Shown: in pieces, positions 1 to 8,839 of the stretch
How positions within the stretch are numbered: the stretch's first letter is position 1
Layout: every line of letters starts with the position of its first letter
DNA from: Flavobacterium coralii
Lineage (GTDB): Bacteria; Bacteroidota; Bacteroidia; Flavobacteriales; Flavobacteriaceae
DNA length: 64,000 nucleotides
Direction: 5' to 3'
NCBI RefSeq assembly: GCF_019891545.1
Contig: NZ_JAHDIU010000011.1
Coordinates: 1 to 64,000 of the forward strand
Made by a program: the position numbers and the translations under genes
Notes under the pieces: model-generated
What the model saw: only the letters and a program-made list of their open reading frames with translations
What the model was told of the DNA's origin: nothing
The model's database searches: none

Positions 1-110
1 ATGACAGGGCTCTTTTAGCTTCTTCAAAAATATAGCCTTTTTTTATAGCGAAAATAGTTTGGAAAAAATCCAAAGTATGATAAACATCAACATCCAAAAT
101 TATAAAATGA

Positions 111-146
111 AAAAGGGGCTACCCTTTTGAGACAGCCCCTTTTTTT
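111..146 (+). terminator. Rho-independent terminator
   Basis: A GC-rich stem (AGGGGCT at 114-120 pairing with AGCCCCT at 134-140, extended by A/T pairs) is followed by a run of T. It should end a transcript entering from the left, whose gene lies outside the window. Bases 1-110 hold no gene I can support. Confidence 0.85.
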
Positions 147-187
147 ATTGCCGGTTATACAAAAAAGGCTATATATGCGTTTTAGCT

Positions 188-195
188 TATATTTG
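188..195 (+). promoter_or_regulatory. -7 promoter box of porZ
   Basis: TATATTTG matches the Bacteroidota -7 consensus TAnnTTTG and lies 17 bases before the porZ start. No good TTG at the -33 position was found, so only the -7 half is supported. Confidence 0.45.
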
Positions 196-211
196 CCCTA
201 AATATATACTG

Positions 212-2479
212 ATGAGATATTTTTGCCTGTTTGTATTTGTTTTTCTCGGCTCTGTACTGTTTGCCCAAGGCAATCAGCCGTGGGCCAGCCATTTTTCGTA
301 TACCAACATACAGGATATGGCACAGAGCAACAGCAGGATGTATGCCGCCGCAGAGAGTGCAATTTTTTCTAAGAGCACTACAACAAACGAAATTAAAACA
401 CTTACATCTGTAGACGGGTTAAAACCGGAAACTATTACTGCGATTCACTATAGCAGCACCTACAACCGCACACTTGTGGGCAGCAGTAACGGGTTACTTA
501 TTGTTGTAAACGGTGATAATTCTATTTTAAATAAAGTAGATATTATAGAAGAAACAACTGTTCAGCCATCACGCAAGGGTATTAATAATATTGATGAATT
601 TAATGGTATTGCCTATATAAGCTGCGATTTTGGTATTGCAGTTTTTAACCTTGAAACATTAGAATTTGGCGATACATATTTCTTAGGGCCAAACGGTTCT
701 GAGATCTCTGTTGTGCAAACTGCAGTACATAACGGTTACCTTTATGCTGCCACAGCAGAAAATGGTATAAGGAGAGGGCTACTCAGTAACCCGAACCTAA
801 ACGATTACACACAGTGGATGCAGGAATATGGCGGATCATGGACCGGAATTTCCACCTTTGGTAACCAGCTTTTTGCGACCGATAGTTCCGCAAGCCTTGT
901 AAGGCTGGAAAATGGGAACACTTTTAATCTGGCTTTTATGGGTAGCGCAGCCACTGATATAAGGGAAGCAAACGGTTATCTCGTGGTTACATCTGCAAGC
1001 CGTATTTTAGTATATGGTGAAAACGTGATACAGGTACTTCAGTTAAATGGCCTGCCTAATGAAGATGTTGTTTTTACCTGTGCCACTGTAGTTTCGGGAC
1101 AGATTTTTATTGGAACTCAAGAAGACGGCGTAATACAGAGCGCTTTAAATAACATTGCAGTCCGCGAAAACATTACCCCCCAGGGCCCGTTATACAGCAA
1201 TATCTTCTCTTTAGAATTTGCACCCAACGGACTTTGGGCTGTTTACGGAAGTTATAATTTCTTCCTCACACCCGACCTTTCAAGAAAAGGCATAAGCAGG
1301 CTAACACAAGAGGGTTGGGAAAGCATACCTTATGAAGATGTTTTCGGCGCACAGTCGTTATCAGATATTGCAGTAAATCCTTCCAATCCTTCGGATGTTT
1401 ATATATCGTCTTATCATAACGGTTTGCTTCGTCTCGAAGGGCTTGAACCAGTAATTTTATATAATGAAACCAACAGCCCTTTGCAAAACCAGCAGGTGGT
1501 TGTACCAACCTATTATGACCTTAGGGTGAATAGCCTTGCTTTTGACAGTTCAGGCGGCCTCTGGATGACTAACGACCAGACAGATAAGCCTCTTGTTGTT
1601 TTCCGTAATGGCAACTGGTCTTCTTACAGTTTTGAGGATGTAACTTCAAACCCTAAATCAGATCGTTACCAAAGAATGGCTATTGATAAGAACGGTACAA
1701 AATGGATTCCCTCCATCAATAACGGGCTTATTGGTTTTAATGAAACTGTGGGTAATAAATTTATGGTTCTTAAAGGTGAATCAGTAAATATGCCAAGTGA
1801 TTATGTGCGTTGTGTTGCGGTGGATAATAATAACCGTTTGTGGATAGGTACATCAAGCGGGTTACGGGTGCTGCCCGGTGTAGACCGTTTTTTAACCGAG
1901 GATATACTCTCTGTTAATGAAATTATTATTGAGGAAGACGGCCTTGCACAGGAGTTGCTCTTTGAGCAGATTTTAACTGATATTGAGGTTGACGGCTCAA
2001 ATAACAAATGGATAGCCACCGCAGGAGCAGGGGCTTTCCTGGTTTCGCCTGACGGGCAAAGGACTATTTTTCATTTTACAAGCAGTAATTCTCCATTGCC
2101 GAGTAATACGGTTAATGATATTGAGATTAACCAGGTCTCGGGAGAAGTTTTTTTCGCGACTGACAGGGGCATGGTATCGTATAAAGGGACTGCAACAGAA
2201 GCAGCAGATGATCTTAATAATGTTTACGTATATCCTAACCCGGTGCGACCAGGATTTGAAGGAGATGTAAAAATAAGTGGGCTAATTGATAACGCCAATA
2301 TTAAGATAACAGATATTGAAGGTAACCTTGTGCATGAAACTACTTCTGAAGGTGGTACCGTACTTTGGGATACCCGTGCATTTGGCAGGTATAAGGTAGC
2401 CTCCGGCGTTTATATGATTTTTATTGCCTCTGACGATGGTACAAAAACCAAAGTAAAAAAGGTAATGATTATAAGATAA
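212..2479 (+). CDS. porZ: PorZ-like beta-propeller protein, type IX secretion
   Basis: A 755-residue exported protein. Residues 1-18 form a signal peptide ending LFA. The body is built of repeated propeller blades of the two-component-regulator type, with motifs such as LWIGTSSGL and KWIATAGAG. From about residue 675 a C-terminal domain starts with VYVYPNPVRPG, typical of type IX sorting domains. In the family PorZ is a surface component of the type IX sorting machinery, which anchors cargo proteins. A PorZ-like gene directly before recO is an arrangement I associate with Flavobacteriaceae. recO starts 6 bases after this stop codon, so the two are probably co-transcribed. Confidence 0.8.
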   Translation: MRYFCLFVFVFLGSVLFAQGNQPWASHFSYTNIQDMAQSNSRMYAAAESAIFSKSTTTNEIKTLTSVDGLKPETITAIHYSSTYNRTLVGSSNGLLIVVNGDNSILNKVDIIEETTVQPSRKGINNIDEFNGIAYISCDFGIAVFNLETLEFGDTYFLGPNGSEISVVQTAVHNGYLYAATAENGIRRGLLSNPNLNDYTQWMQEYGGSWTGISTFGNQLFATDSSASLVRLENGNTFNLAFMGSAATDIREANGYLVVTSASRILVYGENVIQVLQLNGLPNEDVVFTCATVVSGQIFIGTQEDGVIQSALNNIAVRENITPQGPLYSNIFSLEFAPNGLWAVYGSYNFFLTPDLSRKGISRLTQEGWESIPYEDVFGAQSLSDIAVNPSNPSDVYISSYHNGLLRLEGLEPVILYNETNSPLQNQQVVVPTYYDLRVNSLAFDSSGGLWMTNDQTDKPLVVFRNGNWSSYSFEDVTSNPKSDRYQRMAIDKNGTKWIPSINNGLIGFNETVGNKFMVLKGESVNMPSDYVRCVAVDNNNRLWIGTSSGLRVLPGVDRFLTEDILSVNEIIIEEDGLAQELLFEQILTDIEVDGSNNKWIATAGAGAFLVSPDGQRTIFHFTSSNSPLPSNTVNDIEINQVSGEVFFATDRGMVSYKGTATEAADDLNNVYVYPNPVRPGFEGDVKISGLIDNANIKITDIEGNLVHETTSEGGTVLWDTRAFGRYKVASGVYMIFIASDDGTKTKVKKVMIIR

Positions 2480-2485
2480 AGAGCT

Positions 2486-3199
2486 ATGCTTATTAAAACT
2501 AAAGCAATTGTAATAAGTGCACTTCGCTATCAGGAAAAAAGCCTTATTGTTAAATGTTTTACAGAGAGTGCCGGGTTAAAGTCCTACTATGTAAGAGATG
2601 CATTCTCATCTCGTAAAAGCAGCCAGAAAACAGTTTACTTTCGTCCTCTTAATATTCTTGAGATTGAAGCATCCCACAAAAATAAAGGTACATTAGAATA
2701 TTTTAAAGAGGTGAGGCTCTCTCAGCCTTATCATACGCTTCACACCGATATATCTAAAACCACAATAGCAATATTTATCTCAGAAATATTGCATTACTGT
2801 ATAAAAGAGGAAGAGGCCAATAAAAATCTTTATGAATATCTTGAAACGGCCCTGCTGTGGTTAGACACGCATGAGGGTGTTGCTAATTTTCACCTCATTG
2901 TACTTTTAGAACTGAGTAAGTTCTTAGGCTTTTATCCTGATGTGACACAATGCGATTATCCTTTTTTTGAGATGGCAGAAGGTGTTTTTATGCCACATGC
3001 AACAATTAGCTGCCTCTCTGAAGCCGATACTGCCCTTATGCACAGGTTACTCCAATTAAAGCCGGATACATCTGCAAAAGCATTTCATGTTTCAGAAAGG
3101 CAGGCATTGCTAAAAATACTGATGGATTATTATGCTATCCATCTCGAGGGTTTTATGCGCCCTAAATCATTAGAAGTATTGCGGGAGGTTTTTAGTTAG
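2486..3199 (+). CDS. recO: DNA repair protein RecO
   Basis: A 237-residue protein of normal RecO length. The N-terminus (MLIKTKAIVISALRY) is the usual RecO OB-fold start, followed by the helical domain; the end VLREVFS is typical of Bacteroidota RecO. RecO loads RecA on SSB-coated single-stranded DNA in the RecFOR pathway. Only one cysteine occurs in the region that forms a zinc finger in other phyla, so no zinc site is expected. The stop codon is TAG. The last bases overlap the stop codon of the convergent phage gene, so the gene marks the left edge of the prophage but is itself intact. Confidence 0.93.
   Translation: MLIKTKAIVISALRYQEKSLIVKCFTESAGLKSYYVRDAFSSRKSSQKTVYFRPLNILEIEASHKNKGTLEYFKEVRLSQPYHTLHTDISKTTIAIFISEILHYCIKEEEANKNLYEYLETALLWLDTHEGVANFHLIVLLELSKFLGFYPDVTQCDYPFFEMAEGVFMPHATISCLSEADTALMHRLLQLKPDTSAKAFHVSERQALLKILMDYYAIHLEGFMRPKSLEVLREVFS
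3189..3198 (+). repeat. Boundary inverted repeat, left copy
   Basis: TTTTTAGTTA at the 3' end of recO. The same 10 bases occur in inverted orientation at 15500-15509, at the other edge of the phage region. It may be the recombination or insertion site, or a coincidence of two gene ends. Confidence 0.4.
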
Positions 3200-3848
3200 A
3201 TGCCATTACAGCTCCGCCTGCAACACCAATAGCCAGCCATACATACCATTTTTTGTATAGAGGCTCAGGAACAATAACCTCTGCAGATTTTATCTCCTGC
3301 ACCGATATATAAGGATTACTATTGGTTACATCGGTAGTAAGGGTTTGCCTGCCGAGAAGCCATTTCCGTTTAAAACCTGTAATTATAGTTGTCTGCGTCG
3401 GTACAGATAAGGGGTATATTATCAGGCTGTCCTGAGTTACCTTATATCCTAAATTATACCAGTCAGTCTTATTGAAGCCTTTTCTTTCAAATTTTAGCGG
3501 CAGAATTGAATCGTTTGCTATCGGTTCGGTGTACTTAATCCTGACAGGAGGCAGATTTATTTGAGACTTTACAGATGTTATGCTTTTTAACCTTGAGAAT
3601 TCTGAAGTTAGTGCAGCAATATTTTTATCTTTTTCAATGATTACTTTCTTCATGTCTTTCGCTTCTAACTGTAACGTGCGAACTGACGCAGTTGACGTTC
3701 CCAATTTATTTTTATAATAAGAAACAGAATCTGTTAATGCGGCAATATTGTTAGTGCTAGTAATATTGTCAGACACATTTCTTTCACATTGATGTACTAA
3801 TAGTACTGCTAATAAAAGTGCTATCAAATAAGGAAAGTATGATTTCAT
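3192..3848 (-). CDS. Rz-like phage membrane protein
   Basis: A 218-residue protein with an N-terminal membrane anchor (residues 5-19), a predicted coiled coil (about 30-85) and a second hydrophobic segment near the C-terminus (WYVWLAIGVAGG). It is the last gene of the minus-strand phage operon, directly after holin and endolysin genes; its ATG overlaps the endolysin stop codon (ATGA). Position and build suggest a spanin or Rz role in disrupting the outer membrane at lysis. That is inference, because spanins are recognised mostly by context. Its last codons are encoded by bases that also belong to the recO 3' end. Confidence 0.6.
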   Translation of the reverse strand: MKSYFPYLIALLLAVLLVHQCERNVSDNITSTNNIAALTDSVSYYKNKLGTSTASVRTLQLEAKDMKKVIIEKDKNIAALTSEFSRLKSITSVKSQINLPPVRIKYTEPIANDSILPLKFERKGFNKTDWYNLGYKVTQDSLIIYPLSVPTQTTIITGFKRKWLLGRQTLTTDVTNSNPYISVQEIKSAEVIVPEPLYKKWYVWLAIGVAGGAVMASN

Positions 3849-4396
3849 AGGTTAATCCATTTATAAGTTTTTCCTTCTATTACTTCTGTAAAAATATCAC
3901 CGCTATCATACCTCAATTTTAAAGCTTTCCAATCCAATCCAAAGTTTTTCTCCAAATGAGGGTAGTCAGGAAATTTTTTCCAGTCGCCACCCCATTGCCA
4001 TCCAAGTTTTTTAAAGTAATGCACTACCTCCATCCAATCAGCCTGTTTGTCACCATCATAATCTTTTACCGTTGACCATGACACAGTTTCAAACGAGCCA
4101 TTGCCGTCAGCGTCAACCAAAAGCGTAAAATCAAAAGCAAGCCCATAGTTGTGAATGGACTGCCATGCTTTGGCATTAGTAACTTTTTTTAAATTATTGC
4201 CGTTGAGATCTTTATTAGTTGTACGGCCTTGTCGGTAAAGTATATCCTGTTCTTCAGGTGTACGTAACGTATGTGTAAAACGCAGGCGTACATTTTTTCC
4301 TAACAGCGAGTTATTTACCCAGGTATATGCCTCATTAACTTCATTTCTTACAGCAGGATGTAATAGCCTGATTCTGTTTATTGTAGTTAGGTCCAT
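3845..4396 (-). CDS. M15-family peptidase, phage endolysin
   Basis: A 183-residue peptidase of the VanY / L-alanyl-D-glutamate endopeptidase type. The zinc motif SIHNYGLAFD places H82 and D89 as ligands, and DYPHLE gives the third ligand H147; GWQWGGDW precedes it as in phage endolysins. It would cut the peptide part of peptidoglycan during lysis. There is no signal peptide, so it depends on the holin encoded upstream; the start codon overlaps the holin stop (TAATG). The reading frame is intact, so the enzyme may still be active although the prophage is decayed. Confidence 0.87.
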   Translation of the reverse strand: MDLTTINRIRLLHPAVRNEVNEAYTWVNNSLLGKNVRLRFTHTLRTPEEQDILYRQGRTTNKDLNGNNLKKVTNAKAWQSIHNYGLAFDFTLLVDADGNGSFETVSWSTVKDYDGDKQADWMEVVHYFKKLGWQWGGDWKKFPDYPHLEKNFGLDWKALKLRYDSGDIFTEVIEGKTYKWINL

Positions 4397-4827
4397 TACT
4401 TTTTTATTTTATTCAAATCGAGATTCTCATTAAAGGCTTTCATTTTATTGATCCATCCTAATGGCGGAAAAATACCGTTTGTTATAGCGCTCATATTTAG
4501 AAATGCAGAACCTGCAGGATACAGTATTACTATTAATCTTGTGAGTGATTTGAGGTAATCGTAAATAAAAGAGGCATCTTTAAGAGTTGTATGTATGACT
4601 TCAAAAAGTATTGCAGCACCTGCACACAGAGAAAGTTTAGTGAGCAACCCAATAATATTTTTTCTGAAAGTGAAGTCTTTAAGTTTAAATGCATGATATA
4701 TACTCCCGATAAAATGGTCAATAGCAATACAGGTTAACACTCCGGCTATATATTCACTGTTATCATAGGACCATCCGGCAATTTTTGAAAGTAGCCACGT
4801 GACTATGCTGAATGGTAATGACAGCAT
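4396..4827 (-). CDS. Phage holin
   Basis: A small membrane protein with three to four hydrophobic stretches (for example GVLTCIAIDHFIGSIY and GLLTKLSLCAGAAILF), resembling the holin_4 family of Gram-negative and Bacteroidota phages. It is placed directly before the endolysin gene. The frame is open from an ATG at 4911, but the ATG at 4827 is preferred: it has AAAGG about 8 bases upstream, and the family homology begins there. The longer form would add 28 residues. Role: membrane permeabilisation that lets the endolysin reach the wall. Confidence 0.65.
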   Translation of the reverse strand: MLSLPFSIVTWLLSKIAGWSYDNSEYIAGVLTCIAIDHFIGSIYHAFKLKDFTFRKNIIGLLTKLSLCAGAAILFEVIHTTLKDASFIYDYLKSLTRLIVILYPAGSAFLNMSAITNGIFPPLGWINKMKAFNENLDLNKIKK

Positions 4828-4933
4828 AATTAAACCTTTAAATTTTAGATATAACGGTCCACTATGCAAAAAGGAAAGATTTGAACATAAAAAAAGATAA
4901 ATGAGTTTCATTATTTACACGAAAAATGAAATA

Positions 4934-6229
4934 TTACTCAAAATGTAATATAAAGCGGTCGGTAAATGTACCTGCTTCGGAAAAGAAAGAATAATCACCA
5001 GCTTTAAGGTTATGTGTTATATTTTGTAAAGTATCTGTAATAAATATATCGTAGTTGCTCGAGAATATGCCGGAAAAATCACGCAAATGAAGATAATACT
5101 GAGAAGCGGTATTAACGTTGATATGGAGTATAACAGAAGAAGTGAATGACTTTTCCCGGTATATTAAATAATTTTTATCGTCTTTAAAAATTGATATAGT
5201 TGTACCTGGCAGTTGTTCAACATCGCTAAAATTCTCAGGAAAATTCTCAACATCATAGCATATACTTCCTATTGGGAAATTAACATTCTGCTGCTTAAGA
5301 TTTATATGAAGCCTGTCTGCAACAGAATAATTTGAGTATACAAGCTGCATATCTGGAGTGAAACATAACTGGCTTGTGGTATTTGGAATTTTGCTTCCGA
5401 TTCCAAATGCCTGCATTGCATTTAAAGTAAAATCTTCTTTTAAATTGTTAGTTATTAAATTAAATAAAATATTTGGAGTGCCTTGTGACCCATTTGTATA
5501 ATCGCTGAATATTGATAACCAATCATATATAGTGTCTCGATTTCTATTATAGAATTTTCTTAAAGAAAATAAAGATGAATAAGGGTTTCCAATTAAATTA
5601 AAGCCTGAAACTGTGTAATCAACAGGAGTTTCTATTTTTCCTGAGTTCAAAGTTCCTGAATAAATATTGTTAATTGTAATAATAAAGTTAGTAGGCGTGC
5701 TGTTAAAGTTATTAGGTGTGCGTATTAAATAACCTTTACCTTTTGGAATTATTTCATTGTTTGGATCTAAAATTGTATAGATATTACTTGATTCATTTAA
5801 AGCATAGAACCTGTTGTTTAATGTTAATGGCGAAACAGTTTTTAAAACGATACCGGAAATTGGTGATGAGAAATAAATATAGTCCAGCCTTTGCAGGTTA
5901 TAATAAATACGCTCTACTGATACTCTAGCTGTATTATGCAGGTTTTTATTGTCAAGCAAGATTAAATTTCCGAGATGTTTTACTGAGATTAATGAACTTG
6001 AAGACTGGTTTAAATCTTTAATAACTTTTACATAAGTATTTTCAGCTATAGTTAATTCAGCGTTATCTGTTAAGATTAAATTATTACAGCTAAAGCTTCC
6101 TAAAGTTGTGCTGTAGTTTGCAATAATTACAGCATTTTTGTATGCATCTGGCTCGCCCTGGCTCCAGGACACACCGTTCCATATAGTTTCTTTTTTTTGT
6201 TTTGATGTTTTTGGTAACGCAGCATACAT
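4934..6229 (-). CDS. Phage fibre-like protein resembling a secreted host adhesin
   Basis: A 431-residue protein in the phage late operon, between tail genes and holin, where receptor-binding fibres usually lie. The sequence is unlike typical phage fibres. It follows the plan of large secreted Flavobacterium proteins: the motif WNGVSWSQGEPD near residue 18, a beta-strand-rich stretch, YIYFSSPISG near 115, LIGNPY, and an end FTDRFILHF. In the secreted host proteins that I know this is followed by a type IX sorting domain; here the gene stops instead. The start overlaps the previous gene's stop (TAATG). The function as a receptor-binding protein is inference from position. Confidence 0.6.
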   Translation of the reverse strand: MYAALPKTSKQKKETIWNGVSWSQGEPDAYKNAVIIANYSTTLGSFSCNNLILTDNAELTIAENTYVKVIKDLNQSSSSLISVKHLGNLILLDNKNLHNTARVSVERIYYNLQRLDYIYFSSPISGIVLKTVSPLTLNNRFYALNESSNIYTILDPNNEIIPKGKGYLIRTPNNFNSTPTNFIITINNIYSGTLNSGKIETPVDYTVSGFNLIGNPYSSLFSLRKFYNRNRDTIYDWLSIFSDYTNGSQGTPNILFNLITNNLKEDFTLNAMQAFGIGSKIPNTTSQLCFTPDMQLVYSNYSVADRLHINLKQQNVNFPIGSICYDVENFPENFSDVEQLPGTTISIFKDDKNYLIYREKSFTSSVILHINVNTASQYYLHLRDFSGIFSSNYDIFITDTLQNITHNLKAGDYSFFSEAGTFTDRFILHFE

Positions 6230-6606
6230 TAGTCGGCTAATTTTAATTTTCCAAATACCATTACAGAAAATTCATCCAGTATGGTTATGGCAGCCATGGA
6301 GTAAAAACCATAGGTTTCCGGTAGTTCATCAGCCGCATGATGAAGTATAAATCCATTTGTTACAAATTTAATTGTGCCTGCCCCAGCTTGTAAAAAATGA
6401 AGTGTATCTCCATTTTCATAAAGCATATTAGTACTAAGCAACATGTCGATATTTTCTACGCCATTATATATAAGTGTTTTGCCGAAGTCATCTGGAGTTA
6501 TAGTATAAAGATTATCTTCAATAGAATTGTCAATTACCTTTAGCTCCTGCTTTCTTCTATCACTTTTAAGGGCAAAACTGTTATCTTCTTTTACAACAGG
6601 TATCAT
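6229..6606 (-). CDS. Phage tail or fibre-associated protein, unknown
   Basis: A 125-residue protein with no family that I recognise. It contains a stretch (about residues 35-90) with YTITPDDFGKTLIYNG and AGTIKFV that resembles the beta-rich head-binding or collar pieces common in tail-fibre operons. ATG and the preceding stop codon overlap (ATGA), and its stop overlaps the start of the fibre-like gene, so all three are translationally coupled. The frame is intact. Confidence 0.55.
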   Translation of the reverse strand: MIPVVKEDNSFALKSDRRKQELKVIDNSIEDNLYTITPDDFGKTLIYNGVENIDMLLSTNMLYENGDTLHFLQAGAGTIKFVTNGFILHHAADELPETYGFYSMAAITILDEFSVMVFGKLKLAD

Positions 6607-7575
6607 GATTGAAGCTGCACGTCATTTTCTGTTACCGGAGTTGAGAAAACAATGTTTACCTCATAATCGTTTTTCCTGTATGAATATCCGTTCGCACTAA
6701 GCTCGAGATAAGATTCTCCCTCTTCTCCTTCATTTTCAAAAAGACCAATTCTCTTGTCATTAGCCTGAAAAGAGGATTGCAGAACGTCATTCAAGCCGGG
6801 GGCTATTATCTCAGTATTTACAGGTGTGGCAGTAAAGTCTGAAACGGTAAGGTTTCCGTTATAAATACCAGGAACACCTTTAAAAATTAAAATAAAGATT
6901 TCCGCCACTAATGTAACTGAAGTAATATGTTTTATCAGGTAGATTAAGCTCGCGGGGTTCGGCATTTACAGCATCTATATAGTTGCCGTTTGAAATTTCA
7001 CCTAAGTCAATAATAATGCTATTATCTATTTCCTCAATGTCGCCTTGGCTTATGCTTGAAGAAGGCAGAAGATAAAGTTCTGAGAGGCTTGCTGGGCTTC
7101 CTCCTGTTCCTACTACACCTTTACCACCCATCCATAAATAATTTATTCGTTCAGCAGGAACTCCGTTAATTACTTTGTCTCCCCAAAAAATAACAGGTGT
7201 ATCAGTTGCTTCAATAACCGTTCTTCTGCTGTTTATTTTATTTAAAATACTATAAACTGAGTAGGGCTGGGTTATTGTTCCGATATATATAGACTTACCT
7301 TTATTGTCCTGATTAAAATCTGAGGATCCGGAAGTTAATGTGCTTCGTGTAAATAAAACGGATTGGAGTGTCGCATGTAACCCTGCCGCGGAGCTATATA
7401 CCTGTCCATTTACTATTATGTCATTGTACCTTGTTTGCTCAAGCAGTGTATCATTTCGCTCATAGCAATTATAGATTTCTACAAATTGGCCATATACTTG
7501 TGAAACATAATTTTTAAGGTATTCTATACCATTAAGTGAAAAACGTGTATCATTTACAGAATTAATAATTACCAT
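6603..7575 (-). pseudogene. Phage distal-tail protein, frameshifted
   Basis: Two overlapping frames belong to one gene of about 323 codons. The first frame runs from the ATG at 7575 and stops after SGGNLYFNF (TAA near 6880). The next frame continues with KGVPGIYNGNLTVSDF to 6603. Skipping one T in the run of five (AAT TTT T AAA GGT) joins them: 973 bases is one more than a multiple of three. An ATG-started ORF of the second frame exists from 6965, but its first 28 residues only repeat the first frame out of phase. Start MVIINSVNDTRFSLNG; probably a structural tail protein, family not recognised. Confidence 0.7.
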
Positions 7576-7597
7576 AGATTATTTAAACTTATAAATC

Positions 7598-8156
7598 TTA
7601 AGTAGTAAATTTTTCAAAAGTGATTTTTAGTGACTTTTGATATAAAGTGTCATCTGCACTTTGGAGCACTCCGGCTATAATGATGTAGAAATTCTGACTA
7701 ATATTGAGTGCAGCATTCAGTGGAGTGCCTACAGTATCTGTCACACTCCAGTCCGGGTTCTTTTCCCGGTATGCCGTTTAGTTTTTGCTCTTCATCAGCT
7801 TGTAAAAGTTCCTCTTGGGTTGGTATGTAGGCAAAATACCTGCTGCCGTTTTTTTGCTGTAGCAGCTTTTGGGCATATTCAGGCGTTATATTAGCGTTGT
7901 TAACCAGTATGGGAGAGCCAAATTCGAGCGGAATATTTTCGTACTTTGCATGAAGCCTGTATTGTGGTTTTTTATCCATTTCCTTAAAGTGGTTTTTGTA
8001 CCTGTTGAGGTACTGGGTTAAACATTTGGGGCAACCGGGGTTGACCTTCTGGTTGAACAAAGAGGTATACTCCTGCAGGAAAAGCCGGAGATACCGCACA
8101 CCGTCGCCCCTTTTGCCGTGGGCGACGGTGCTGATATCCATTTTAGTAAAATCCAT
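7598..8156 (-). pseudogene. Phage tail-region protein, frameshifted
   Basis: The ATG at 8156 opens a frame (MDFTKMDISTVAHGKRG, with a CPKC pair near residue 42) that, as it stands, ends at 7698 with an odd cysteine-rich tail (CDRYC, ECC). One base away, a natural-looking continuation (NPDWSVTDTVGTPL, then SQNFYIIIAGVLQSADD) runs to a TAA at 7598. Removing one base at about 7755-7767 (minus strand GGAAAAGAACCC) joins them into 185 residues; 559 bases is again one more than a multiple of three. The gene lies between a tail-tube-like gene and the distal-tail gene. Function unknown. Confidence 0.6.
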
Positions 8157-8164
8157 AAACCGGG

Positions 8165-8764
8165 TTAGGCTTCAGCCTGGGCAAACTTGTTGCTGAAAGC
8201 TGTTTTGGTTGCTGCATAATCTACATCAAGCAGCGTTTTAGGTATTGTGGTCTCCTCGAAACCGTCGGCAGAAGCAAGTTCGAACATGATCATGTTGTCG
8301 TTCTCTTTAGAGTTGTTGGTCATGGTCATTAGCTCCAGCCCCGAGTTAAGGCCAAGCACTTCAAAGGCTTCTTCGCTGTCGGTACCTTTCCACATCTGCT
8401 CTATAACGGCTATGTATTTAGCCCCTTTGCTAAGGCTGTCGGCCTGCTGCTTGTTTGCTGCGCTCGGGTTAAATATTACCCCGCTAAAGGTGTGCTTAAA
8501 CTTATCGGGCGCGTTCTCTTTTTTAACAAGCTCCCACGCCTTGCCGTTAGCCTGCTTAACACCTGTAAGCAGGTAGCCGGTTTTGCCGGGCTTAAGCTGC
8601 AGGTTGGTAACCAGTATGCGGTTGGTGGCATCTACGGTGGTTGCACTTAAATCTATATCATCTTTATTAATGAGCACTACGTTTTGCTCTATACCGCCAA
8701 TCGGGGCGTTGGCACAATCAAAAAGAATATCTGCTGTAAGGTTTCCGGTACAATCTACTGGCAT
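8165..8764 (-). CDS. Phage tail-tube-like structural protein
   Basis: A 199-residue protein immediately downstream of the capsid gene. The start MPVDCTGNLTADILFDC and the central FSGVIFNPSAANK resemble a small protein that follows the capsid gene in Bacteroidota siphophages. Position and size suggest a tail-tube or head-tail protein, but I cannot name a family with certainty. The frame is intact and ends with TAA. Confidence 0.55.
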   Translation of the reverse strand: MPVDCTGNLTADILFDCANAPIGGIEQNVVLINKDDIDLSATTVDATNRILVTNLQLKPGKTGYLLTGVKQANGKAWELVKKENAPDKFKHTFSGVIFNPSAANKQQADSLSKGAKYIAVIEQMWKGTDSEEAFEVLGLNSGLELMTMTNNSKENDNMIMFELASADGFEETTIPKTLLDVDYAATKTAFSNKFAQAEA

Positions 8765-8839
8765 GTTGTTTTGAGATTAAAGTTTCAAATATTGATGCTT
8801 TTGGTTTTGATTAGATTTTGTTTGCTGTTGTGGGCAGGC

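Noticed and set aside
1-18. Short open frame ending TAG at the window start
   Set aside because: Only five codons are visible; it may be random or the end of an upstream gene, and neither can be supported.
6603-6965. Separate 120-residue gene starting at 6965
   Set aside because: Its first 28 residues are the out-of-phase reading of the upstream frame; only the part after the slip site is a natural continuation.
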